From Litchfieldella anticariensis FP35 = DSM 16096 (GTDB taxonomy: Bacteria > Pseudomonadota > Gammaproteobacteria > Pseudomonadales > Halomonadaceae), in NCBI RefSeq assembly GCF_000409775.1, contig NZ_KE332388.1, forward strand, positions 258,552 through 322,551: a DNA stretch of 64,000 nucleotides. Direction: 5' to 3'. Position numbers and translations under genes: made by a program. Position 1 is the first letter of the stretch. Each line of letters starts with the position of its first letter. Below, piece after piece: positions 8,347-17,329 of the stretch. The notes under the pieces were generated by a model that saw nothing but the letters and a program-made list of their open reading frames with translations, searched no databases and was not told the origin of the DNA.

Positions 8347-9069
8347 ATGAATCGAATGGACGACGTAGATCAGCTTGCCCGGCCAGGATTGGTCGAGAAG
8401 GTAGCCAACTACCTTCGGGAACATATCGTGATGGATCACTTCCAGCCCGGGCAGCGCCTGCCCGAGCGTTCACTTGCGGACGAATTGCAAGTCTCGCGAA
8501 CCCCGTTACGCGAAGCGTTGAAGATTCTGGCAACCGAAGGGTTGGTAGAAATACTGCCCAACCGAGGCGCCGTGGTGGCAGACGTGAGCCCAGCGGACGT
8601 CAAGGAAAAGGCCTACGTGTTGAGCGTGTTGGAACAGGCCGCAGCGGAGCTGGCCTGCCAGTTGGCTACCGACCAGGACATTGCCGAGCTACAGGCACTC
8701 CACTACGAAATGAAAGCGGCTTACCTACGGCGAGACCGACAGAACTATTTTCGTATCAACCAGGAAATACATAACCGGATCGTCGCCCTTTCGGGTAATG
8801 CCTCGTTGATCGAGATGCACGGCTACCTGAATCGACAACTGTACCGTGTTCGCTACCTTTCCAATCAGAAGAGCGAAAAATGGACCACTGCCATGACGGA
8901 GCACGAAGCCATCATGGCCGCTCTGGAAGCTCGAGATGCCACGCGCGTGGGGCTGGAACTTCGCAATCACCTAGGCAAGACCTGGTTCAAATACGCCAAC
9001 CATGGCGATGAAGACACCAACGCCGCTCCCGAGCAAGGCAAGAAGACGCTTGAGCAGCATGCTCCCTGA
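8347..9069 (+). CDS. GntR-family regulator, FadR/FCD subfamily
   Basis: 240 residues. A winged HTH covers about residues 10-75, with the typical LREHIVMDHFQPGQRLPE and LADELQVSRTPLREALKILATEGLVE segments. An all-helical FCD ligand-binding domain follows, with the histidines (H of EIHNRI, H of EHEAIMAAL, H of RNHLGKTW) that bind a metal and often a carboxylate. It is divergent from the oxidoreductase-tctCBA run and presumably represses it until the substrate binds. I chose 8347 because an upstream ATG at 8311 falls inside a likely operator; 8356 is also possible. Confidence 0.88.
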   Translation: MNRMDDVDQLARPGLVEKVANYLREHIVMDHFQPGQRLPERSLADELQVSRTPLREALKILATEGLVEILPNRGAVVADVSPADVKEKAYVLSVLEQAAAELACQLATDQDIAELQALHYEMKAAYLRRDRQNYFRINQEIHNRIVALSGNASLIEMHGYLNRQLYRVRYLSNQKSEKWTTAMTEHEAIMAALEARDATRVGLELRNHLGKTWFKYANHGDEDTNAAPEQGKKTLEQHAP

Positions 9070-9169
9070 TACCTTACATTGCACCGCTGACACTTGAGTG
9101 GCGACTGATGATTGATGTGGCATTGTAAATGAAGCTTCGGTTGGAGACGCAGCGGCGACATACCGACGT

Positions 9170-10054
9170 TCAAGACGAAGAAGAGATGAAATCGATGAAT
9201 GCCCGTACCTTGGCAGGCACATGCTTGCGTCCCGGATAGACCGCATAAATACCGATCTCAGGGAGTCTCCAATCTTCCAGAACCTCGACGAGACGTCCCT
9301 CGCGCAACGCTTCTCCGACCAAGGACGTTGCTGTCTGCACCAACCCCAGCCCCTGCTCCGCGGCAATCGTAAGGGGTAATCCGTAATTGGAGTTGAAGCG
9401 CCCGCTGACGGGAATGTCCAACTGCTTGCCACCTTTGCTGAAAGACCAGACGACCGGACCGCGAAAGTTGGTGTAATGCAGGCACTCATGTGTGAGCAGA
9501 TCCTTGGGATGCGATGGCCGTCCAGAGCGTTCCAGGTAGGCCGGGGAGGCAACCACCAGCCGTCTGTCATCTGCAATGCGACGTGCAATCAGACGGGAGT
9601 CTTCTAGCTGGCCGATTCGAATAGCCAAGTCGAAGCCCTCTGCCACTAGATCAACGAAGCGATCATCGAAGTGGGCATCGAGCCGGATATCCGGATAACG
9701 CTGGAGAAATTCCGGAAGCCGCGGCGCCAAGTGTACGCGTCCATAGTTGACGGGAAGAGAAACGCGTATTTCACCTCTCGGCCCTGCCGTCTGCGCGCGA
9801 ACCAGCTCATCTGCCTCGGCGATGGCTTCCAGAGCCGGAACAATGCTGGCGTGGTATGCCTCCCCCGCTGCCGTGAGGCGTACGGCGCGTGTGGAACGAT
9901 TGAACAACCGCACACCCAGGCGAGTCTCCATGGCATCCAGGCGACGACTGACGGTCCCGGCACTGATCCCTAGATGATCCGCAGCCGCGGTCAGGCTACC
10001 CTTCTTCACGACGGTAGCCAGCGTATGTAGTTCGGCAAGAGTTGTATCTTTCAT
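9170..10054 (-). CDS. LysR-family transcriptional regulator
   Basis: 294 residues. The N-terminal HTH (LAELHTLATVVKKGSLTAAADHLGISAGTVSRRLDAMETRLGVRLFNRSTRAVRLT, described by its ends) and the effector domain (RGEIRVSLPVNYGRVHLAPRL onward) are typical of the DhcR/PecT-like LysR subgroup. The gene is divergent from a medium-chain oxidoreductase, the usual arrangement for a LysR regulator and its target. A 17-bp palindrome overlaps its own upstream edge. The effector is unknown. Confidence 0.9.
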   Translation of the reverse strand: MKDTTLAELHTLATVVKKGSLTAAADHLGISAGTVSRRLDAMETRLGVRLFNRSTRAVRLTAAGEAYHASIVPALEAIAEADELVRAQTAGPRGEIRVSLPVNYGRVHLAPRLPEFLQRYPDIRLDAHFDDRFVDLVAEGFDLAIRIGQLEDSRLIARRIADDRRLVVASPAYLERSGRPSHPKDLLTHECLHYTNFRGPVVWSFSKGGKQLDIPVSGRFNSNYGLPLTIAAEQGLGLVQTATSLVGEALREGRLVEVLEDWRLPEIGIYAVYPGRKHVPAKVRAFIDFISSSS

Positions 10055-10055
10055 T

Positions 10056-10072
10056 TTTGCATTTTATGCAAA
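10056..10072. promoter_or_regulatory. LysR-type palindromic operator candidate
   Basis: TTTGCATTTTATGCAAA is a perfect inverted repeat (7-bp arms). It contains the LysR box T-N11-A and sits 1 bp upstream of the LysR start codon, in the gap to the divergent oxidoreductase. Confidence 0.6.
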
Positions 10073-10151
10073 GGATACTTGCTCGTTCACCCGTTTTTTT
10101 GCGATTCATTCAATGTCAAAGTCTCCATGAACAAACCAAAGGAGACGACCC

Positions 10152-11168
10152 ATGCGTGCCTACGAGCTGACAGGGAACGGTTTCGAAGCCCTTATCCCCA
10201 TCAACCGCGAGGACACCTCCCCGGGACCAGGTGAAGTCAAGATCAAGACAGGCGTTGCCTCCATCAACTACCGGGACTACGCCCTGATCGAAGGCATTTA
10301 TCAACCCGATCTAACCAAACCGTTCATCCCCCTCTCCGATGGAGCGGGGGCAGTCGTGGAAATCGGCGATGATGTCACCCATTTCGCTATTGGTGACCGA
10401 GTGCTGGGACACTATACGACTGGCTGGTTGGATGGCCCGTTCGTCTCGACGAACCATGCGACGAAGCTTGGTGGCCCTCTCGACGGCTGGCTCGCCGAGA
10501 CAGTCATCTTGCCGGAGGCTGCCCTCCTACCTGTTCCAGACCACATGACACTGGCCGAGGCCGCCACTCTCCCCGTATCAGGTCTCACCGCCTGGACAGC
10601 ACTGGACGAACCCAACGATCTGACCGGTAAGTGGGTGCTTATCGAAGGAACGGGAAGCGTCTCACTCTCAGCCTTGCAGATTGCCCACGCGGTTGGTGCC
10701 AAGACAGTTGTCATGAGCGGCAGGCAAGACCGCCATGAGACGCTTTACGAGCTTGGAGCCACCAAGATCATCGACTACCACACGACTGACGACATGGTGG
10801 GTGCTGTACTGAATGCCACAGGCAACCACGGCATTGACATGGCGGTGGAGGTACTGGGTGGCGAGCAATTGCTGCAGACGACAGCCATGATGGCCGACGA
10901 GGGAAGCATAGCGATCGTCGGCTTCCTGAAAGGATTCGACGTGCACGGCAATCTGATTGGCCCGCTGCTTGCCCGCCAACTCTCGCTTCGAGCCGTCAGC
11001 GTTGGCAGTCGGACTCAATTCGAGCGGTATCTAGAGTTTTTATCGCGCAACAGGATTCACCCTGTCGTAGGTACACACTTTCCATTCCAGGAGGCCGCCA
11101 CTGCCATTCATGATCGAGGCAAGACGCCTAGCTTCGGCAAGCCCGTCATCATTTTCGACAACGAGTGA
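10152..11168 (+). CDS. Medium-chain NAD(P)-dependent alcohol dehydrogenase/quinone reductase
   Basis: 338 residues. A GroES-like N-terminal domain (PGPGEVKIKTGVASINYRDYALIEG) precedes a Rossmann domain with WVLIEGTGSVSLSALQIAHAVGAKTVV. The usual catalytic-zinc cysteine after the SINYRD segment is absent, so it belongs with zinc-independent quinone oxidoreductase-like MDR enzymes. GGAGACGACCC precedes the ATG. The divergent LysR gene upstream probably controls it. A hairpin at 11183-11220 ends the transcript. The substrate is unknown. Confidence 0.87.
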   Translation: MRAYELTGNGFEALIPINREDTSPGPGEVKIKTGVASINYRDYALIEGIYQPDLTKPFIPLSDGAGAVVEIGDDVTHFAIGDRVLGHYTTGWLDGPFVSTNHATKLGGPLDGWLAETVILPEAALLPVPDHMTLAEAATLPVSGLTAWTALDEPNDLTGKWVLIEGTGSVSLSALQIAHAVGAKTVVMSGRQDRHETLYELGATKIIDYHTTDDMVGAVLNATGNHGIDMAVEVLGGEQLLQTTAMMADEGSIAIVGFLKGFDVHGNLIGPLLARQLSLRAVSVGSRTQFERYLEFLSRNRIHPVVGTHFPFQEAATAIHDRGKTPSFGKPVIIFDNE

Positions 11169-11182
11169 GCCAGGAAGATGGT

Positions 11183-11220
11183 TAGAAGCCCCCGACGCAT
11201 CCCCTCGCCGGGGGCTTCTA
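11183..11220 (+). terminator. Hairpin after the MDR oxidoreductase
   Basis: A perfect 12-bp stem (TAGAAGCCCCCG with CGGGGGCTTCTA) with a 14-nt loop begins 14 bp after the oxidoreductase stop. There is no clear T-run after it, so termination may be partial. Confidence 0.55.
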
Positions 11221-11389
11221 GGTGCCACCCAGCGAAGGAACGGCATGAACCGTTAATCCGGCGACACAGGGCTACGCTAACACGGTAAGGCGGGTCGACC
11301 TGTGCGAGATTGTCGATAGCTCATGTAAGACATTGCCGACAACATGCCTCCCCGATGCCATTTCGGCTCAATTTCCTTTTTATACGGCA

Positions 11390-12571
11390 TCAGATGGTGG
11401 CAACGACTGGTCGGGGCCGGACACCAACCAGGATCACCAGCGCCGCCAAAAGAAGCACGAAACCGCTTACGGTGAAAACACCGGTTGCGCCGCTCACGTC
11501 AAAGATCGCACCTCCAGCAGCCGCACCTGTGGCAATAGCAAATTGAATTGCCGCAACGAGCAGGCCACCCGCACTCTCGGCCTCATCAGGTACCGTACGG
11601 GTAAGCCAGGTGGACCAAGCCACGGGAATGGCCCCGAACGCCAGCCCCCAGAGAGCCACCATAACCGAGTCAACCAAAGGTGCGCCTCCGATACCGACAA
11701 GCCCCAAGCCAAGTATGCCCATTAATAGTGGCATCACGATCAGCGTCAGACGCATGCTCCGTTCAAGCATCAACCCACCGAGGAAAGTCCCCAGGAAGTT
11801 CGCGATACCGAAGCCCAGAAGGATGCCGGACACTCCACTCACACCGACTCCGGTCACGGTCTCGAGGAAGGGGCGGATGTAGGTGAAAAAGGCAAAGTGC
11901 CCTGTAAAGACCAAAGCGGCGGAGACCATGCCGAGCCCAACCCGTGGGCGCATCAACACCTCGACCAAGGTACGCAGACTCGTCAAACCACTAGGCGCCA
12001 TCCGGGGAAGCGTCATGAATTGCACCACCAGCGCCACAAGACCCAGCACTGCCGCCATCAGGAAAACGTTGCGCCAGCCGACAATATCGCCGAAATAGCT
12101 GCCCAACGGGGCAGCGACGATCGTCGCCACTGAGACGCCGCTGAAGATCATCGACAGCGCGCGTGGCACCAGTGCTTCAGGCACGAGCCGCATCACTGTC
12201 GCTGCAGACATGGTCCAGAAACCGCCAAGCGCGAGACCTAGCAGGACGCGCCCGAATAGCAGGACCACTAGGTTGGGTGCGAAGGCGACCAAGAGGTTCG
12301 ATGCAACCAACAGGGCCGAAAAGGCCAGTAGCACGAGGCGGCGGTCGATGTGACGCGTGACTGCCGTGATCAGCAGGCTCGTCACCAAGGCGACCGCTGC
12401 GGTCGCCGTCACGGCCTGGCCCGCCAGACCTTCCGTTATCCCCAGCGCCTCTGCCATTGGTGTCAGCAGGCTGGCTGGCAGGAACTCTGCCGTTACCAGT
12501 CCGAACACACCGAGTGTCATCGAGAAGACCGCGCCCCAGGCTGGCTCGGCCCGTTGTGTCCATTCGTTCAT
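11390..12571 (-). CDS. MFS exporter, NepI-like (DHA1 family)
   Basis: 393 residues with 12 membrane segments. Several stretches match the E. coli purine-ribonucleoside exporter NepI as I recall it: EFLPASLLTPMAEALGITEGLAGQ at the N-terminus, GLALGGFWTMSAATVMRLVPEALVP, APLGSYFGDIVGWRNVF, and FFTYIRPF in the second half. Likely role: proton-driven efflux of nucleosides or a similar small solute across the inner membrane. It is divergent from an AraC-type regulator (start 12659) with an 87-bp gap, which suggests that protein controls it. The true substrate is unproven. Confidence 0.87.
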   Translation of the reverse strand: MNEWTQRAEPAWGAVFSMTLGVFGLVTAEFLPASLLTPMAEALGITEGLAGQAVTATAAVALVTSLLITAVTRHIDRRLVLLAFSALLVASNLLVAFAPNLVVLLFGRVLLGLALGGFWTMSAATVMRLVPEALVPRALSMIFSGVSVATIVAAPLGSYFGDIVGWRNVFLMAAVLGLVALVVQFMTLPRMAPSGLTSLRTLVEVLMRPRVGLGMVSAALVFTGHFAFFTYIRPFLETVTGVGVSGVSGILLGFGIANFLGTFLGGLMLERSMRLTLIVMPLLMGILGLGLVGIGGAPLVDSVMVALWGLAFGAIPVAWSTWLTRTVPDEAESAGGLLVAAIQFAIATGAAAGGAIFDVSGATGVFTVSGFVLLLAALVILVGVRPRPVVATI

Positions 12572-12658
12572 CAGCTTTTCCTATTCCCAGATGAAGTGTT
12601 GCTGCGGTACAGCAGAATAGGTTGGACGTTTCGGACGGTCTATGCTAAAAACTCTCGA

Positions 12659-13681
12659 ATGTTTGATAATTCGTCCGTAAAAAGCCGTAAAGCGCCATAC
12701 ACCACCCTCCCGGATGACCTAGTGAGCGAGCTGCTCCTTGGGATGCGGTTAAGCGGCATTCGGTATCGCCGGATTCAGGTAGAACCTCCCTTCGGTATCG
12801 GCTTCGGTACCGTGGATGGGTGGGCGCAATTCCATTTCATTGCTCGCGGCCCGGTCTACCTGCGCAGCCCCGGGGGAATGCTGCACGCCCTCAATACAGG
12901 TGACGCCCTGCTATTGCCGCGGGGCGGTCCGCATGGCCTTCTTTCCGAGCCAGACCTGCCCAGCCGAGACATCGCCACGTTCGAGACAGCAACGCTCTGC
13001 AAGGCTGTCAGTTCGATCCGAGCCTGCCCGCAAGACAGCTGTCCAACGAGGCAAGCGTTGATCTTCAGCGGCTGCCTGGAATTCGATCTCGGGAGCATGC
13101 ATCCACTCGTCGCACTGATGCCTGAAGTCATGCTCGTCAGCACGCTTCTGGAGCGACACCCGGAGATCATGCCAATGCTGGAGGCGATGGAACGCGAAGC
13201 ACGCACGGAACGAGCGGGCTATGCCGGCATCTTGGCTCGGCTCGCTGATGTCGTCTCCGCCTTCATCGTACGCGGCTGGGTTGAGTGCGGCTGCGGCGAT
13301 GCAACCGGCTGGGTAGAAGCATTGCGCGACCCGCGCCTGGGCCGCGTTATCGCTGCAATTCACCGTGACCCGGGCCGGCATTGGACAGTGGCTGAACTCG
13401 CCTCGGAAATGGGTAGCTCTCGCTCGGTGTTCGCCGAACGCTTCCTGGCGGTAACAGGCCTCACGCCCCACCGCTATGTGACAGAGCTGCGGATGCGTCT
13501 CGCGGCTCAATGGATAGGACGTGACCGGATGCCAATCGAAACCGTCGCGCAGTGTCTCGGCTACGGCTCACAAGCCGCCTTCAGCCGAGCCTTCAAGCGT
13601 ATCACTGGGCAATCGCCTGGCGCCGTTCGCGCCATCGCCACCACTGAGAACCTTGCATCTGATGATGCACCGTTGTACTGA
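12659..13681 (+). CDS. AraC-family regulator with cupin_6 N-terminal domain
   Basis: 340 residues using ATG at 12659; the open frame extends further left but only into the antisense of the exporter. The N-terminal part (DDLVSELLLGMRLSGIRYRR ... FHFIARGPVYLRSPG, with a PRGGPHGL motif) is the AraC cupin_6 ligand domain. The C-terminus has two HTH units: HWTVAELASEMGSSRSVFAERF and IETVAQCLGYGSQAAFSRAFKR. It is likely the regulator of the divergent NepI-like exporter. Its stop is 3 bp from the convergent channel gene. Confidence 0.88.
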   Translation: MFDNSSVKSRKAPYTTLPDDLVSELLLGMRLSGIRYRRIQVEPPFGIGFGTVDGWAQFHFIARGPVYLRSPGGMLHALNTGDALLLPRGGPHGLLSEPDLPSRDIATFETATLCKAVSSIRACPQDSCPTRQALIFSGCLEFDLGSMHPLVALMPEVMLVSTLLERHPEIMPMLEAMEREARTERAGYAGILARLADVVSAFIVRGWVECGCGDATGWVEALRDPRLGRVIAAIHRDPGRHWTVAELASEMGSSRSVFAERFLAVTGLTPHRYVTELRMRLAAQWIGRDRMPIETVAQCLGYGSQAAFSRAFKRITGQSPGAVRAIATTENLASDDAPLY

Positions 13682-13684
13682 TCG

Positions 13685-14809
13685 CTAGACGGACGTTGGT
13701 ACTTGGGTTTGATGAATGCATCGCTCGATGTCTTGCGTGGTGGGAACGAACTCTTCCCTTACCATCAGAATCAACGCGCTGGCATTGAACCGATGATCAT
13801 GGGCCGGATGGCAGTTCACCTGCCCATCCTCCTCCGCCACGTAAGCCATGAGAGTTCCCATGCCGGCTGCCATGAGTCGACAGGTCACCTCGGACCAGAC
13901 GGCGTTCTCCAGCTTCACCGGATAACGCATGGCATGGTCGTCGCAGTGAGTGAACAGATTCTCCAAGATCTTTTCCGCTCCCGGCGCCACCAGGGAGCGA
14001 ACCAACATTTCCGGATAGGCACGGATTGGACGCAGTGTAGTACTGGCACCTGCTAGCTCGATCCGCTGACGGCTATCCTCGTGGACACACTCAGCGACAG
14101 TATAAGGAATAGCGCTCTGGCACAGACCACGCAATTGCGTCAGTACGTCCAAGGTGATGCTATCGGACACCCGGCTATATTCATCCTGGGCCAGAACGAT
14201 GATGGCCTTGGCCTGCTCCGGCGTAACGGCCTTCAATGCCTGAGGATCGGAAGGCTCGCCATGGTGATGAACCACACCCATCTCGCGCAGATTCTCGGGC
14301 AATCCATCGGGAAAGGCATCGGTGAGAATCTGCACGGGTGTATCTTCGAGCTGCTCGGTAGCTCGCAACTGCGCCACCAGCCGTTCAAAGTAGACAGCGG
14401 CGTTGTTGTTGGGACTGTTGATGATCAGCACATGGTCTTTCATCTGCCACCTCCAGCGGCCCTTGATCATGGATTCTTTGCGTTTGAGGCGGTAGTCGAT
14501 GTAGTCGCTGGCCAACTGTGCCAGGAGGGTGATGCCAGCAACATAGAGCAACGCCACCGTGGCGGCACGGCCAAGTGGTGTAACGGCCGAATGATCACCG
14601 TAGCCTACCGTGGTCATGGTGGTCAGCGTCAGCCAGAGTGCATCCCCCCACCCCATGGCCTCGAGAACCACCATCGCGATGGTATGCAGGCCGGTGAGTA
14701 CCAGCAGCCAATAGAAGGCACGGCGCAGGCGCGAACGCATGTTGATATCGAGCCGCTGGATGATCTGTTTGCTGGATTGGCGGCGGCGTAGTACGCGAAG
14801 AAGTCGCAT
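13685..14809 (-). CDS. Two-TM potassium channel with RCK-like C-terminal region
   Basis: 374 residues from ATG 14809. A pore region between two membrane helices carries the selectivity filter TMTTVGYGD, the hallmark of K+ channels. After the second helix a long cytoplasmic part begins KDHVLIINSPNNNAAVYFERLV, which resembles a TrkA-N/RCK fold (EDTPVQILTDAF, AKAIIVLAQDEYSRVSDS) but lacks the Gly-x-Gly-x-x-Gly dinucleotide loop. It therefore probably does not bind NAD in the usual way. Starts further upstream, up to 14860, are possible. It ends 3 bp from the convergent AraC gene. Confidence 0.82.
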   Translation of the reverse strand: MRLLRVLRRRQSSKQIIQRLDINMRSRLRRAFYWLLVLTGLHTIAMVVLEAMGWGDALWLTLTTMTTVGYGDHSAVTPLGRAATVALLYVAGITLLAQLASDYIDYRLKRKESMIKGRWRWQMKDHVLIINSPNNNAAVYFERLVAQLRATEQLEDTPVQILTDAFPDGLPENLREMGVVHHHGEPSDPQALKAVTPEQAKAIIVLAQDEYSRVSDSITLDVLTQLRGLCQSAIPYTVAECVHEDSRQRIELAGASTTLRPIRAYPEMLVRSLVAPGAEKILENLFTHCDDHAMRYPVKLENAVWSEVTCRLMAAGMGTLMAYVAEEDGQVNCHPAHDHRFNASALILMVREEFVPTTQDIERCIHQTQVPTSV

Positions 14810-15001
14810 CACGAACGCACCCGAGCAGGGTGCTGAAACTCCCATCAGATGACAAGGCAATCGGGTAGCTCAGGGCAAGAATGCTACCCCACTCTGTTGC
14901 CAGACACCAACCGCGCTAGCCCTGAGGTCTACTTCCGCTACACTGGAAGCCACCAAAGCGTACATGGTTTATTTTCAGTCGAGAATCAAAGGGAGCAGGT
15001 C

Positions 15002-15226
15002 ATGTCACCCAAGCAAGAGCGCGACATCGAGAAGGGGTACTCAAAAGCCGACTTCGTAGCAAAGCTGAGACGCCTGGCGGACGCTATCGAGCAAGGGAAG
15101 CGCTTTGAGATACAAATCGCTGGTGAGCGCATCTATATCCCTGTCCGGGCTGAATTCACCGTCGAACACGAACGGTCCGACGATGAAGAGGAGATAGAAT
15201 TTCAGATTAAGTGGAAAAGAAACTAA
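15002..15226 (+). CDS. Amphi-Trp domain protein
   Basis: 74 residues. GGGAGCAGGTC precedes the ATG. The protein has a helical N-terminal half (YSKADFVAKLRRLADAIEQGK) and a beta-rich C-terminal half ending EEEIEFQIKW, the alternating pattern with a terminal Trp that names this domain. The family is found in bacteria and archaea and its function is not established. It stands alone between a channel gene and a DUF4282 gene. Confidence 0.75.
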   Translation: MSPKQERDIEKGYSKADFVAKLRRLADAIEQGKRFEIQIAGERIYIPVRAEFTVEHERSDDEEEIEFQIKWKRN

Positions 15227-15335
15227 ACGGATGCCGTCTCACTAAACAGACATATTCAACTTCAATTCACAAGAATCACCTGAATTGATGCGAGTATCGT
15301 GTTGCACGCTGTGTCTTGATGATGCCACATTCAGC

Positions 15336-15620
15336 TCAATCTCGGCCTGCGGGAAGTCGATCGCGAATCTCAGCAAGTCGATCGTTCAAGCTGAAAACCA
15401 ATATGGCTCCTTCGCATATGACTCGCCAGATAATCAGGCCGAGTACCGTCCCGGCGAGCGCTAACAAGGCACGGCCAAGCCCTCCGCCATAGCTGGCGAA
15501 GGCTCCCATGAACCCCACGAGACCCGATATGGTAATCAAGACAATCCCGACCCAATAACCAATTCGAATCAGGCTAGGAGAAAGGAGTCGGTCAAAGTTA
15601 AGAAAATCTTTGAAATTCAT
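15336..15620 (-). CDS. DUF4282 small membrane protein
   Basis: 94 residues. Two hydrophobic helices (IGYWVGIVLITISGLVGFMG and ALLALAGTVLGLIIWRVICE) surround a Gly-rich turn, with a short charged C-terminus (NDRLAEIRDRLPAGRD). Opening MNFKDFLNFDRLLSP and the RvxcE segment are typical of DUF4282. Role unknown. Confidence 0.78.
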   Translation of the reverse strand: MNFKDFLNFDRLLSPSLIRIGYWVGIVLITISGLVGFMGAFASYGGGLGRALLALAGTVLGLIIWRVICEGAILVFSLNDRLAEIRDRLPAGRD

Positions 15621-15742
15621 AGCATTCCTTCGTATTTAGATGGTGACCCAGCAAGCTGGCGCATGCTCCCTGTCGCATCATCTTATTGGTTGGAAGCTAT
15701 CCTATCCCATCACCCTCGGTGGTGAAATAGTATTCGGTGCTC

Positions 15743-15775
15743 GCTGCTCTCCCTGCTTCAAGCGGGAAGAGCAGC
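15743..15775 (-). terminator. Hairpin after the CBS-domain gene
   Basis: GCTGCTCTCCC pairs with GGGAAGAGCAGC with one bulged base and a 10-nt loop. It lies about 115 bp past the stop of the minus-strand CBS gene. No T-run follows, so this is a weak call. Confidence 0.3.
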
Positions 15776-15890
15776 CGGCACTGTTGAAAGGAAGATGGAC
15801 CTCCCCATTATCACGATAGTGAGCGCGTAAGGGTAGCCTGTGCAGAACCCCTGGCAAGCAACAGATTAACCGCTTATCGAGAGAACATGA

Positions 15891-16496
15891 TTATAGCTCG
15901 CGACCCAGTATCACACGACAGATGTCGATGAAGTTGCGTGCCTCGGGAGGCTGCTGCCCCAGGTCCAGCGACAAGGCACGGCCCACGTCGGACGCCGAAA
16001 TCACCCCTCGTATGCGTTGTTGGTGGTGCTGGTCGAGGTCGGTTATCAACAAGTGTTGATCGCCAAATGCCAGGAGAGCCTCGACCAAATCACCAACGGT
16101 CAGAGATCCCAAGTGTGCCAATGACAGCGTGTGAAGGTCTTGGCAAGGCGTCATTATCATCCCAACGGAGACTTCATCGCGGGGAATGTCATAGCGCTGC
16201 ATGGCCTGAGTGATACGACGCCCGCCTAGAAGTTCCCGGGCGCTGATGATGCCGGTGCAAAGTCCTGCTGCATCTGCAACCAGCAACAGCCTCACCTTGT
16301 TACATTGCATGATGGTCTGTGCCAGGGAGGCAGGAGTCTCCATCGTTACCGTCTGTGCGCGGACAGTCGTGAAATCGGTCAATAGGGCCCGGGCAGGGCT
16401 ATCCATATCAAGGAATGGAATCCCGGCGGGAGTGCTGATGGGAAGACGTTGGTCAGGGGTTTCAAGCGGTAGGGTCTTGTGTGCTGTAGCAGGCAT
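15891..16496 (-). CDS. CBS-domain pair protein
   Basis: 201 residues from ATG 16496, which has GAGGTG 6 nt upstream; the frame continues to 16568 but without a comparable ribosome site. Two CBS units are visible: residues about 35-95 (VRAQTVTMETPASLAQTIMQCNKVRLLLV ... GIISARELLGG) and about 100-180 (VSVGMIMTPCQDLHTLSL ... HLLITDLDQHHQQRIRGVISASDVGRALSL). CBS pairs bind adenosyl nucleotides and sense energy state. No catalytic domain is attached, so it is a stand-alone sensor. Confidence 0.82.
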   Translation of the reverse strand: MPATAHKTLPLETPDQRLPISTPAGIPFLDMDSPARALLTDFTTVRAQTVTMETPASLAQTIMQCNKVRLLLVADAAGLCTGIISARELLGGRRITQAMQRYDIPRDEVSVGMIMTPCQDLHTLSLAHLGSLTVGDLVEALLAFGDQHLLITDLDQHHQQRIRGVISASDVGRALSLDLGQQPPEARNFIDICRVILGREL

Positions 16497-16717
16497 GGTA
16501 CACCTCGCGAACCTGAATCCGGTCGGAAGCTTACCGCCGGAATTGTGAGTGAGTCCCATGTGTGCCATGCCTACCTTAAGAGAACCTTAAGGTACTATCG
16601 CCTGCGTCTCGGCGGTTACAGGATATCCCGGAGAACTGACGGGAACAGCCAGTGAGATAACCACATCACTTCAGGCACCTGCTTGAACGAACGCAAATGA
16701 GCGAAATGTATGAGAAC

Positions 16718-17329
16718 CTATTCTTCCAGGATCTCGTGAGGTTTATAAAAGACAAACACGCCGGCCTCGACCGTCTTGATGTATTCCGCAGCCCAATCAG
16801 GGGTAGTTTCCCGATGGTGAAAATATAGCGCTCCACCGGTTCGGTCTATTAGCTGTCCATTGAGAGCCTTTCGGGCGATATCCTTGGCAATTACGTAAGC
16901 CTCGTCCTCTTCCGCAATATCCGAACGACCATCGCACCACCATGAGAACTGGCAGGCCCCCTGCTCGGAGCCCTGCATGACGACTTCACAAGTCGTATCA
17001 GGAAAGTCTTCATGCCCTAGCCGATTCATGACGACATTGGCAACGGCCTCCATCTCGGCAGCCTCTTCACCCCTGGCTTCCCAGTAAATGGTACGTGACA
17101 GGCAGGTGATTGCATCGTCCAGGGGGTCTTCACCCTTCGGATCGACGGCTTGCGCCTCAGGCTTGGTAATGATCTCGGTTGGAGAAGGGAGTACCTCATC
17201 AACTACATTTTGCTCCAACTCTTCCGCCTTGGTCTCAGCAGTTTCCTCCTTCTGCTCCTGTTCAGCCGCCATCGCCTGGCCCATGGAAAGAATGGCTACA
17301 AGGCTGGCTACCATCCAAAACTGGTGCAT
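16718..17329 (-). CDS. SleB/CwlJ-type cell-wall hydrolase, secreted
   Basis: 203 residues. A signal peptide (MHQFWMVASLVAILSMGQAMA) is followed by an acidic Glu/Thr-rich linker to about residue 65 and a Hydrolase_2 domain beginning CLSRTIYWEARGE, which contains the catalytic Glu. Later motifs VMNRLGH, QGACQFSWWCDG and ALYFHH are typical of SleB-like lytic transglycosylases or amidases. It probably trims peptidoglycan in the periplasm. Non-sporulating proteobacteria carry such proteins outside spore biology. Confidence 0.85.
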   Translation of the reverse strand: MHQFWMVASLVAILSMGQAMAAEQEQKEETAETKAEELEQNVVDEVLPSPTEIITKPEAQAVDPKGEDPLDDAITCLSRTIYWEARGEEAAEMEAVANVVMNRLGHEDFPDTTCEVVMQGSEQGACQFSWWCDGRSDIAEEDEAYVIAKDIARKALNGQLIDRTGGALYFHHRETTPDWAAEYIKTVEAGVFVFYKPHEILEE

